Assembly: GCA_020200995.1 (NCBI GenBank)
Contig: JAIVHQ010000070.1
Location: 4,707-10,204, forward strand
Source: Flavobacteriales bacterium
GTDB lineage: Bacteria; Bacteroidota; Bacteroidia; Flavobacteriales_D; Cryomorphaceae
Reading direction: 5' to 3'
Length of the DNA stretch: 5,498 nt
In this document: positions 1 to 5,399 of the stretch, in pieces
How positions within the stretch are numbered: the stretch's first letter is position 1
Layout: each line of letters opens with the position of its first letter
Translations under genes and position numbers: made by a program
The notes under the pieces: model-generated
What the model was told of the DNA's origin: nothing
The model's database searches: none
The model's input: the letters and a program-made list of their open reading frames with translations, nothing else

Positions 1-126
1 GTAATTACCCTTGTGGTATTTACGCTTTTTGCCGTGGTTTTCTTTAAGTCTGAACCACTGAAAATGAATCACCTCATCGGATTCGGATTTTTGGTGCTCG
101 CGGTCTACTTCATTTTTAAAAAATAG
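1..126 (+). CDS. DUF486 / DMT-type small membrane protein, C-terminal fragment
   Basis: Only the last 41 codons are in the window, and the frame is open to the left edge. The visible part contains a hydrophobic helix (about residues 1-15 of the fragment), the segment FKSEPLKMNHLIGFGF, a second hydrophobic helix, and a short basic end (FKK). The pattern 'EPL+ x NHL(I/V)GF' followed by a final helix is typical of the C-terminus of DUF486 proteins, four-helix membrane proteins of about 110 residues related to drug/metabolite transporters. The substrate is unknown. The family assignment is from memory of the motif; the fragment is too short to say more. The next gene starts 104 bp downstream, so co-transcription is possible but not shown. 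Confidence 0.72.
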   Translation, partial: VITLVVFTLFAVVFFKSEPLKMNHLIGFGFLVLAVYFIFKK

Positions 127-167
127 GCCGGGACCAAACCCCGAAATCAGAAAGTGATCAAAAACGG

Positions 168-175
168 TATCTTCG
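168..175 (+). promoter_or_regulatory. Possible -7 promoter box (TATCTTCG) for the 231 gene
   Basis: TATCTTCG fits the Bacteroidota -7 consensus TAnnTTTG with C for T at position 7. It lies 55 bp before the ATG at 231, inside the 104-bp gap after the DUF486 fragment. No clear TTG-type -33 element sits about 20 bp upstream, so this is weak. The same octamer precedes the SPFH operon, and a close variant precedes the MscS-like gene. Confidence 0.3.
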
Positions 176-230
176 AATTTGAACAAGGCGAAAATAGCCG
201 AAACAAAAACCAACGGAAACTCGCGCATTC

Positions 231-926
231 ATGAAAACTGAAAATCACACTGCACTCATTCCGCAATTGGAAGAATACCTTGACAAGCTGAGCGCTGAAG
301 TCTCAGGCATCCCTCCCTCCCGCCGGGAGAAACTCGAAGAAATAGCCACCTACATCAGCCGAAAAGCCCGTGAAGCATCGGAAGTGAAACTCATCTTCAT
401 CTGCACACACAACAGCCGACGCAGCCACATGGCGCACCTGTGGGCGGAGGCTTGTGCCTTTCGCACAGGGGTGGCAGGAAAGGTAAAATGCTATTCGGGC
501 GGCACTGAGGCCACGGCCTTTTACCCTAAAGCGGTAAATGCCATGGAAGATGCCGGGTGGAAGGTAGAAAAAAAGACCTCCGACCCCGAAATCGAAGCGG
601 TGAGCATGGCCAATCCCGGCTATTTAATGACTTACTGCGATAATGCAGAAAGCGAAAAAGACGGGTTGGGCACGGCGTTGTGCTTTTCCAAACATTTTGC
701 AGAGGCTCCGAATCCTAAAAAAGATTTTGTCGCTGTAATGGTGTGCAGCGATGCCGATGATGCCTGTCCGTTTATTCCAGGCGCTGCCGCGCGGTTTGCA
801 CTGCCCTACGACGACCCGAAGGCCTTCGATGCCCGACCCGAAGCTGCGGAAAAGTACGCGGAGCGACGTGGCGAAATCGCGGCAGAAATGGATTTCCTCT
901 TTCGCAGTGCTGCAAAATTGATGTAG
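231..926 (+). CDS. Arsenate reductase-like low-molecular-weight phosphatase family protein
   Basis: This 231-aa cytoplasmic protein has the low-molecular-weight tyrosine phosphatase / thioredoxin-type ArsC fold. The P-loop CTHNSRRS has nucleophile Cys58 and phosphate-binding Arg64. Further on, the segment CSDADDACP carries Cys172 and Cys179, spaced seven residues apart as are Cys82 and Cys89 of the pI258 arsenate reductase (CSDADNNCP there). The general-acid Asp lies in LPYDDP (Asp194/195). All three redox cysteines needed for arsenate reduction by a thioredoxin-linked disulfide cascade are therefore present. Compared with the ~130-aa ArsC it has an N-terminal extension of about 50 residues, predicted helical and charged, and an insertion of about 30 residues (roughly 130-165). 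No arsR, acr3 or arsB gene is visible nearby, so a phosphatase role remains possible. The start is the first ATG and has no clear Shine-Dalgarno sequence. The family is clear; the substrate is inferred. Confidence 0.85.
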   Translation: MKTENHTALIPQLEEYLDKLSAEVSGIPPSRREKLEEIATYISRKAREASEVKLIFICTHNSRRSHMAHLWAEACAFRTGVAGKVKCYSGGTEATAFYPKAVNAMEDAGWKVEKKTSDPEIEAVSMANPGYLMTYCDNAESEKDGLGTALCFSKHFAEAPNPKKDFVAVMVCSDADDACPFIPGAAARFALPYDDPKAFDARPEAAEKYAERRGEIAAEMDFLFRSAAKLM

Positions 927-967
927 CATTGCACCCGCAAGTCAACAAAAGTTTTCCCTGAAGCACA

Positions 968-1465
968 ATGAAAAAACTTCTTTTTGCCCTCTTCATTTTC
1001 ACTGCAGCATGTTCTGAAGTCCCCGACGAGGGACAGACTTTCTACCTTTTCAGGCATGCCGAAAAGGTGCAAACGAACGAAACTGATGACCCGCCCCTTT
1101 TGCCGGAAGGCAAAAAGCGCGCTGAGAAAATTACAGAACTCCTCAAAGATATAGCTCCGGACAGGTACTATTCCACGAAATATATCCGCAACATGGCAAC
1201 GCTGAAACCATCTGCGGACATGAATGGCAAAAAAATAAGGCTCTATGAGTGGCACGATTGGGAACCGATGCTCAACGAAATCACCGCCAATCAGTACATC
1301 CTCAAAAACGTGGTGATCTGCGGCCATGGCGACAACCTGTTGCCGATGATCAAAGGCCTCGGTTGCGAAGCTCCCCTCGATAGCCTCGGAGCGCAAGAAT
1401 ACGACAAGTATTTCGTGGTAAACGTACGCGGTGGGGAATGCACCGTGGAAACTGAATTATACTAA
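968..1465 (+). CDS. Histidine phosphatase superfamily lipoprotein (SixA/phosphoglycerate-mutase-like)
   Basis: This 165-aa protein begins with a lipoprotein signal: MKK, a hydrophobic stretch, then the lipobox TAAC with lipidated Cys15. The mature protein should therefore be anchored in a membrane facing the periplasm or outside. The histidine-phosphatase core follows: FRHAEK with Arg29 and catalytic His30, DPPLLPEGKKRA (41-52), YSTKYIR with phosphate-pocket Arg74, a Glu/Asp-rich acid-donor region (YEWHDWEP), and CGHGDN with the second catalytic His120 (most relatives have GHS). The C-terminal 'YDKYFVVNV' is typical of the short Bacteroidota branch. The family removes phosphate from small molecules or proteins through a phosphohistidine intermediate; the substrate here is unknown. 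It begins 41 bp after the phosphatase/ArsC-like gene on the same strand and ends 49 bp before the MscS-like gene, so the three may be co-transcribed. Confidence 0.85.
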   Translation: MKKLLFALFIFTAACSEVPDEGQTFYLFRHAEKVQTNETDDPPLLPEGKKRAEKITELLKDIAPDRYYSTKYIRNMATLKPSADMNGKKIRLYEWHDWEPMLNEITANQYILKNVVICGHGDNLLPMIKGLGCEAPLDSLGAQEYDKYFVVNVRGGECTVETELY

Positions 1466-1488
1466 GCCGGTTTTAGCTCGCTTTGAGG

Positions 1489-1496
1489 TAACTTCG
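1489..1496 (+). promoter_or_regulatory. Possible -7 promoter box (TAACTTCG) for the MscS-like gene
   Basis: TAACTTCG lies in the 49-bp gap after the histidine phosphatase stop and ends 18 bp before the ATG at 1515. It fits TAnnTTYG. No good -33 TTG element lies about 20 bp upstream, so the call rests on the -7 box and its position. If real, transcription would start near 1502, which excludes the upstream in-frame ATG at 1431 for that transcript. Confidence 0.28.
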
Positions 1497-1514
1497 CAGA
1501 ATAAACCCTGTTCC

Positions 1515-2387
1515 ATGGTCGAAGCACTGCAAGAAAAATTTGAAAGCACAGCTGTCTGGTTCACTAATTCGGGTGCCGATTTTGTGATTGGTGTCATGCT
1601 GTTTGCGGCCTTCTACTTTGCGGGAAGCGTCATCCGCAAGTTGCTTCTGAAGCGAGCGGCAAAAAAGCCCGAGCGCGGCGTGGTGTATGGATTCATCGGC
1701 AATGTGGTGATGGCCGTTTTTATTGTTTTCGGAATTTCCCTGTTCATGAACGAAATGGGATGGAGCAAAGTAATGACCGGACTCCTCGCGGGTGCCGGCT
1801 TTATCTCTATCATTGTCGGAATTGCTTTCAAAGACATCGCAGAGAACTTTCTGGCGGGAATCCTATTGGCATTCAGCCGCCCTTTTACAATTGGAGATTT
1901 ACTCGAAGTGAACGGCACCGTGGGACGCGTGCTGCAGCTAAATTTGCGCAACACCCACATGCGCACCGGAGAGGGTCGCGATGTATTCGTGCCCAACAGC
2001 ATGCTCATCAACCGTGTGCTCACCAACTATACCCGCGACGGACTGATGCGCCACCATTTCTTTCTCGGCATAGACTACGATGAAGACATTAACAAGGCCA
2101 TGCAAACCGCCATGGCATCAATACAGGAAAATACGCTTATTGAGCAAGAAGGAATGTACAAGCCATATCTCCTGATAGACACTTTTGGTGAAAGCACGAT
2201 CAGCATCAAGGTGTTCTTTTGGACCAACCTGCGGGAAATCGAGGTGTCATCGGCCATCATCAAGAGCCGTGTGATGAAAACGGTGTACGAAGCCCTACGA
2301 ACAGCGAAAATATCTATGCCAGGCAATATTTTGGAGATCAAAAATTACCAGCCGATAGGGAATTCAAAAGCGTCGGCGGCGGAGTGA
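1515..2387 (+). CDS. Small-conductance mechanosensitive channel family protein (MscS-type)
   Basis: This 290-aa inner-membrane protein is close to the length of E. coli MscS (286 aa) and should form a homo-heptameric tension-gated channel that releases solutes on hypo-osmotic shock. Visible parts are TM1 (about 21-45), TM2 (57-78), and the Gly/Ala-rich pore helix TM3 (about 86-120, with LLAGAGFISIIVGIAFKD). These are followed by the family signature SRPFTIGD (121-128), the beta-domain with a VPN motif (159-161, DVFVPNSML), and the alpha/beta cytoplasmic domain to about 275. The frame is open from an ATG at 1431, which would overlap the upstream gene by 35 bp and add 28 residues that do not look like part of the family. 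The ATG at 1515 gives the normal N-terminus and follows a possible -7 box. The gene converges on the sensor kinase downstream. Confidence 0.9.
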   Translation: MVEALQEKFESTAVWFTNSGADFVIGVMLFAAFYFAGSVIRKLLLKRAAKKPERGVVYGFIGNVVMAVFIVFGISLFMNEMGWSKVMTGLLAGAGFISIIVGIAFKDIAENFLAGILLAFSRPFTIGDLLEVNGTVGRVLQLNLRNTHMRTGEGRDVFVPNSMLINRVLTNYTRDGLMRHHFFLGIDYDEDINKAMQTAMASIQENTLIEQEGMYKPYLLIDTFGESTISIKVFFWTNLREIEVSSAIIKSRVMKTVYEALRTAKISMPGNILEIKNYQPIGNSKASAAE

Positions 2388-2393
2388 TCTGCA

Positions 2394-2437
2394 GCTGCGT
2401 CACAGGGTTGGGCATTCTCGTCAATGCAACCTGCAGC
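2394..2437. terminator. Imperfect hairpin between convergent genes, possible bidirectional terminator
   Basis: Just after the MscS-like stop there is a nested inverted repeat. The innermost arms CATT (2413-2416) and AATG (2423-2426) flank a short loop. The stem continues through TTG/CAA and CAGG/CCTG with one- and two-base bulges, with outer arms GCTGC (2394-2398) and GCAGC (2433-2437). There is no run of T on either side, so a classical intrinsic terminator is not shown. The position between convergent genes is what suggests the role. The rest of the 129-bp gap shows no gene. Confidence 0.3.
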
Positions 2438-2516
2438 GCAAGGAAGGAAACCCAATCGCCCCATGTGCGCTGATCGCGTTGCATCTATGAGATTGGCGCC
2501 TTATTCATTGCAACTT

Positions 2517-3656
2517 TCAAAATATCACTTCCACTGTAGTGCCATCCCGTCCGGAAGTCACGTTATATTCGCCTGTGATCTGCTGCACAAGGTCGCTTAC
2601 GATCGACATTCCAATGGACTGACTTTGTGGGTCCACTTCCTGTTCAAATCCGCGTCCGTTGTCGGAAATCGATAAGCGGCGGGTATTGCCAAGGGATTGT
2701 AAAACAATTTCGACCTTATTTTCACCACTGTGAGCGTGGAAGGCGTGTTTTACGGCATTATTGAGCAACTCTATTGCAATCAGGCCAAGATTGATGGCAA
2801 ATGAAGTTGTGGTTTCGATCGCAGCTAAATCTGTAATAAAGCGAATCGGGGTGTCATCATTAACGCTCTTGCGATATTCTTCAACGAGTTCCTCCATGTA
2901 GTCCGCCAAGTTCACTTTCAAATAATTGCGTGTTTGATAGAGCTGCTCGTGAATTTTGGCCATCGAGAAAATTCGTTTTTGGGCTTCCGCCAAATTTTGA
3001 ACGACTTCAGGGTTATCAGATTCAGCAGACTGAAGTCGCAATAAACTAACTAAAATGCTTAAATTATTTTTAATGCGGTGGTGCATTTCTCTCATTAATA
3101 GGTCTTTGTCTTTAACCACCCTCATGAGATCAATTTGAATTTTTCGGCGCTTTCGTGTTTCAAGCGCAAGTGCCAGCACCTGATTTACAGCGAAGGCAAA
3201 CTGCACTTCCCCATCCTTCCATTCCCGGGGGCCGCCGGTATATTCATAGCACATTACGCCGACCAATTTGCCCTCCATTCGAATCGGCAAATCCATCATG
3301 GCCGTTATGCCTTTTGGAGAGCAATAAATATCTTTGATCTCAACCGCTATTTGGTTGACTGACACATCCTCGATAAGGAGCGTCCGCGCGGTTTTCAAAC
3401 GCCTGTAATAATTGGGTACATCAGCCATATAAAGTTTTTGGCCTTTATAAAATTCTTCCCTTGCAGCATCGTATCCCCCGATGCATTCAAGGCAGTGATC
3501 TACATCATCAAACATCCAGATATTGACGCGTGCCACGTTTAGGCATGCAGTCATTTTCTTACCTATTTCCTCGATGATCTCGTCGCGATTTGCCGAAAAA
3601 AGCTTCTCGTTTGCGGTGATTGAGTCAAGCTCATGGTCAAATGCTTTTCCATTCAT
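2517..3656 (-). CDS. GAF-domain sensor histidine kinase of the HisKA_2 class
   Basis: This 379-aa protein has no transmembrane segment or signal peptide, so it is a soluble sensor. Residues ~15-165 look like a GAF domain (WMFD near 47-50; LPIRMEGKLVGVMCYEYTG at 123-141; REW, then a helix leading out). A charged helical linker (165-190) leads to the HisKA_2 dimerisation helix REMHHRIKNNLSILVSLLRL (189-208), with the likely phospho-acceptor at His192. The ATPase domain follows: N-box ELLNNAVKHAF (296-306), G1 box SDNGRGF (331-337), a glycine-containing SIGMSIV (347-353), and the terminal DGTTVEV. The GAF part has scattered cysteines (38, 55, 58, 112, 136), but no known cofactor motif is evident. 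No response regulator is adjacent, so it is an orphan kinase here. It is divergent from the SPFH operon and convergent with the channel gene. The ligand and target cannot be told from sequence. Confidence 0.9.
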   Translation of the reverse strand: MNGKAFDHELDSITANEKLFSANRDEIIEEIGKKMTACLNVARVNIWMFDDVDHCLECIGGYDAAREEFYKGQKLYMADVPNYYRRLKTARTLLIEDVSVNQIAVEIKDIYCSPKGITAMMDLPIRMEGKLVGVMCYEYTGGPREWKDGEVQFAFAVNQVLALALETRKRRKIQIDLMRVVKDKDLLMREMHHRIKNNLSILVSLLRLQSAESDNPEVVQNLAEAQKRIFSMAKIHEQLYQTRNYLKVNLADYMEELVEEYRKSVNDDTPIRFITDLAAIETTTSFAINLGLIAIELLNNAVKHAFHAHSGENKVEIVLQSLGNTRRLSISDNGRGFEQEVDPQSQSIGMSIVSDLVQQITGEYNVTSGRDGTTVEVIF

Positions 3657-3674
3657 AACCTATCTTTTACACCG

Positions 3675-3682
3675 TGAATATA
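3675..3682 (-). promoter_or_regulatory. Weak candidate -7 box for the sensor kinase
   Basis: Read on the minus strand this is TATATTCA, matching TAnnTTYG except for the final base. It lies 18 bp before the kinase ATG, a distance similar to that of the box in front of the MscS-like gene. No -33 TTG element is seen at the expected place, so this is tentative. Confidence 0.2.
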
Positions 3683-3712
3683 AAGTTTTTTGGTCATTAT
3701 TTGGAGAAACCC

Positions 3713-3727
3713 TGAGAACCGCTCTCA
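3713..3727. repeat. Short inverted repeat TGAGA-N5-TCTCA in the divergent intergenic region
   Basis: Perfect 5-bp arms flank the spacer ACCGC. With a one-base bulge the stem extends by two more pairs (CC at 3711-3712 with GG at 3729-3730). It lies about 57 bp upstream of the kinase start and 170 bp upstream of the SPFH start, in a 241-bp region with no gene. It could be an operator or a small RNA hairpin; nothing else supports either. Confidence 0.3.
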
Positions 3728-3840
3728 AGGCGTCCACTGAAGAAAAAAGTGCTGCGCATAAGTGGATGCCACAGTTTATTCCACACCCTGCAAGCCTTCA
3801 TTAAGACAACAGCTGCACGAAAAGAACGAAGAACAAAACA

Positions 3841-3872
3841 ATTGGATTTTGTGATAAAAACATATATCTTCG
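3841..3872 (+). promoter_or_regulatory. Bacteroidota-type promoter of the SPFH operon
   Basis: The -33 element ATTG (3841-3844) is followed, after a 20-bp spacer, by the -7 box TATCTTCG (3865-3872). This matches the Bacteroidota pattern TTTG / 19-21 bp / TAnnTTTG with one change in each box. Transcription would start near 3877-3880, giving an A/T-rich leader of about 20 bases and no Shine-Dalgarno sequence, as is usual in this phylum. This is the best-supported promoter in the window because both boxes are present at the right spacing. Confidence 0.5.
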
Positions 3873-3892
3873 TGATATCATTTTAATATCAT
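3864..3892 (+). promoter_or_regulatory. Three ATATC repeats at 11-bp period, candidate operator of the SPFH operon
   Basis: ATATC occurs at 3864-3868, 3875-3879 and 3886-3890, exactly 11 bp apart each time, and each copy is followed by A/T then T (ATATCWT). The second and third copies also form the perfect inverted repeat TGATAT-N7-ATATCA (3873-3891). The array covers the -7 box, the expected transcription start and the leader, so a bound protein would block transcription. One helical turn between half-sites suits cooperative binding by ribbon-helix-helix dimers, and the operon encodes such a protein at its end. The binding partner is an inference. Confidence 0.42.
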
Positions 3893-3897
3893 CAATC

Positions 3898-4749
3898 ATG
3901 AACCACGAAAAAATCGTTTCCGCATCTTCAGGCTATACCTTCCTGATTGTTTTACTACTGATCGCTGCGGCCGCAATGGGAGGAGCGATTTTAACAGGTA
4001 GTGGCTGGTTTTATCTATTGTTTCTGCCATTTGTGATCATTTTGCCCGGATTTTTCACTGTCAACCCCAACGGGTCTAAGGTGCTCGTGCTCTTCGGTGA
4101 GTACAAAGGGACGGTGAAGAAAAATGGTTTCTTCTGGGCCAACCCCTTTTTTAGCAGGCAGCGAATCTCTCTGAGGGCGAGAAATTTCGACAGTGAACGC
4201 TTAAAAGTCAATGACAAGAAAGGAAATCCCATCCTGATTAGTGTGATACTGGTATGGAAGGTTGAGAATACATTTAAAGCAGCCTTCGAAGTGAACGATT
4301 ACGAGAATTTTGTAAAAGTTCAAACTGATGCAGCTGTCCGAAAACTTGCAGGACTTTACGCTTATGACAATTTCGAAGATGAAGCAGAACACACACTGCG
4401 CTCGGGATTGCAGGAAGTTAATGTAGCTTTGGAAAAAGAAGTGACCGAACGGCTCGACATGGCGGGCATTCACGTCCACGAAGCACGCATCGGTTATTTG
4501 GCTTACGCGCCCGAAATTGCAAGTGCCATGCTCCGCCGTCAGCAGGCAGAAGCCATTGTGGCAGCTCGGTTCAAGATTGTAGAAGGCGCCGTCGGGATGG
4601 TAGAACTCGCACTCGAGCACCTCAACGAAAAGCAAGTGGTGGCCCTTGATGAAGAGCGCAAAGCCGCCATGGTGAGCAACCTCATGGTGGTGCTCTGCGG
4701 CGATAAGGAAGTAACTCCCGTGGTGAACACGGGAACTTTAAATCACTAA
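3898..4749 (+). CDS. SPFH (stomatin/prohibitin/band-7) domain membrane protein
   Basis: This 283-aa protein has two hydrophobic segments near the N-terminus (about 13-32 and 38-56), then an SPFH domain of roughly residues 57-230. The domain opens with TVNPNGSKVLVLFGEYKGTV, has NGFFWANPF (76-84) and the strand-rich region with NDKKGNPILIS, and ends with an Ala/Glu/Arg-rich helix (MLRRQQAEAIVAAR, 211-224). The C-terminal tail is short and does not reach the long coiled coil of flotillins. Proteins of this family oligomerise on membranes into scaffold or cage-like assemblies and often act with proteases or transporters; the partner here is unknown. The ATG at 3898 follows a well-placed promoter. 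It is the first gene of a three-gene operon: the next ORF begins 16 bp after its stop and encodes a 52-aa protein, and a DNA-binding protein follows. Confidence 0.88.
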   Translation: MNHEKIVSASSGYTFLIVLLLIAAAAMGGAILTGSGWFYLLFLPFVIILPGFFTVNPNGSKVLVLFGEYKGTVKKNGFFWANPFFSRQRISLRARNFDSERLKVNDKKGNPILISVILVWKVENTFKAAFEVNDYENFVKVQTDAAVRKLAGLYAYDNFEDEAEHTLRSGLQEVNVALEKEVTERLDMAGIHVHEARIGYLAYAPEIASAMLRRQQAEAIVAARFKIVEGAVGMVELALEHLNEKQVVALDEERKAAMVSNLMVVLCGDKEVTPVVNTGTLNH

Positions 4750-4765
4750 TCAAAAGACTGATCCG

Positions 4766-4924
4766 ATGAACCGATACCGCATCATTCTCCGAAAACCTTT
4801 TGAATCAATGAGCAAGTTCGAGAAACGCCTCAATGCTGAATGCGGCCGCGATTCGAATGTAATCAACCTTACAGGCGCAGGCCCTCAACTCGCCGTCCTG
4901 CTAGGAAGAGAAAACAAGCACTGA
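4766..4924 (+). CDS. 52-aa protein of the SPFH operon, DUF4177-like pattern
   Basis: This small gene has no certain family. It starts 16 bp after the SPFH stop and ends 3 bp before the ribbon-helix-helix gene, so it is very likely translated as part of that operon. The protein begins MNRYRIILRKPF, continues with a charged helix (about 13-26, SMSKFEKRLNAEC), then has two likely strands (VINLTGAG, 32-39; QLAVLLGR, 41-48). This beta-alpha-beta-beta plan, with a first strand '+Y+(I/V)(I/V)', a helix ending near 'LN' and a last strand 'LAVL', resembles the ~50-60 aa DUF4177 proteins, but the typical 'EGWELV' turn is absent (GRDSNVINL instead). No signal peptide or membrane segment is seen. A role as adaptor between the SPFH protein and the DNA-binding protein is speculation. 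Confidence 0.7.
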   Translation: MNRYRIILRKPFESMSKFEKRLNAECGRDSNVINLTGAGPQLAVLLGRENKH

Positions 4925-4927
4925 TTT

Positions 4928-5086
4928 ATGGCCAAAAAACCGTTTGCGTTGCGCATTGACGAAGCCACCCTCAAAGAAGTGGAGAAGTGGGCTGCAGACG
5001 AATTTCGCAGTGTGAACGGACAATTAGAATGGATCATCGTCAAAGCCCTGAAAGAGGCAGGCAGAAAGAATAAGAAAGGCAAATAG
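4928..5086 (+). CDS. Arc-like ribbon-helix-helix DNA-binding protein
   Basis: This 52-aa protein has the ribbon-helix-helix plan of Arc/MetJ-type repressors. A short strand, KPFALRID (4-11), would pair in the dimer and enter the DNA major groove. It is followed by helix A (EATLKEVEKWAADE, 12-25), a turn with SVNGQ (28-32), and helix B (LEWIIVKALKEAG, 33-45). A basic tail (RKNKKGK) closes the protein. The pattern 'FALRID..L...VE.WA......VN.QLE.I...AL' is typical of the Arc-family proteins annotated next to SPFH genes. It starts 3 bp after the preceding 52-aa gene, with which it is probably translationally coupled. By analogy to other RHH proteins encoded at the end of the operon they control, it probably regulates its own operon; the ATATC array at 3864-3892 is the obvious candidate site. 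It could instead pair with a toxin-like partner, but no toxin family is recognised here. Confidence 0.85.
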   Translation: MAKKPFALRIDEATLKEVEKWAADEFRSVNGQLEWIIVKALKEAGRKNKKGK

Positions 5087-5089
5087 CCG

Positions 5090-5110
5090 GGGCAAGATAT
5101 GATGTTGCCC
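5090..5110 (+). terminator. Hairpin directly after the SPFH operon
   Basis: Perfect arms GGGCAA (5090-5095) and TTGCCC (5105-5110) with a 9-base loop lie 4 bases after the stop of the ribbon-helix-helix gene. The position suits an end-of-operon terminator or 3' stabilising hairpin. No T tract follows, so a standard intrinsic terminator is not established. Confidence 0.4.
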
Positions 5111-5158
5111 GAAACTCCTTCCAACGTCAAGTACCACATTCGTACCCTGATGCGTGTG

Positions 5159-5399
5159 CAAAAATGTGACTCACTCCTCTCGATCACAAAAACATGATAA
5201 TCTATGGAGTTGAACACCTGATCCTGATGAAACGCAATCTATACAATTTTCCCGATGTCATTGGTTTTACATGTGTTACAGTGCAGCCGACGAGACATAT
5301 ATAATCATCGATAGAACCCATGAGCGGGGGGCTCAAAGGGCTAATTTGTGAACCTTTTATAACGAACCTCGTACATCTCAGCACTTGCCAAAAATGTGA
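5159..5399 (+). repeat. Pair of 11-bp direct repeats CAAAAATGTGA
   Basis: The same 11 bases occur at 5159-5169 and 5389-5399, with the starts 230 bp apart. They flank most of the gene-free stretch. They may be chance, remnants of a duplicated target, or two sites for one protein (TGTGA core). The second copy lies inside the possible transposase remnant. Confidence 0.35.

Noticed and set aside
127..234. In-frame continuation after the TAG of the DUF486 gene (34 codons, ending in a TGA that overlaps the next ATG), or a GTG-started 26-aa ORF at 154.
   Set aside because: DUF486 proteins normally end where this TAG lies, the added residues look random and polar, and no start signal supports a separate small gene.
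806..1396. Minus-strand ORF of 196 codons opposite the phosphatase and lipoprotein genes.
   Set aside because: Both plus-strand genes show clear catalytic motifs, and the antisense translation has none.
1431..1514. Upstream ATG at 1431 giving a 28-residue longer MscS-like protein.
   Set aside because: It overlaps the preceding gene by 35 bp, and the added residues do not resemble the family N-terminus. The ATG at 1515 gives the expected channel length.
1613..2026. Minus-strand ORF of 137 codons opposite the MscS-like gene.
   Set aside because: It is a shadow of the channel gene; the translation is rich in Thr/Pro/Arg with no recognisable domain.
4201..4635. Minus-strand ORF of 144 codons inside the SPFH gene.
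   Set aside because: It is antisense to a well-supported SPFH domain and has no supporting features of its own.
4885..5217. Minus-strand ORF of 110 codons opposite the two 52-aa genes.
   Set aside because: It is antisense to two small genes with clear operon spacing and, for one, a recognisable RHH fold. Its translation has no domain features.
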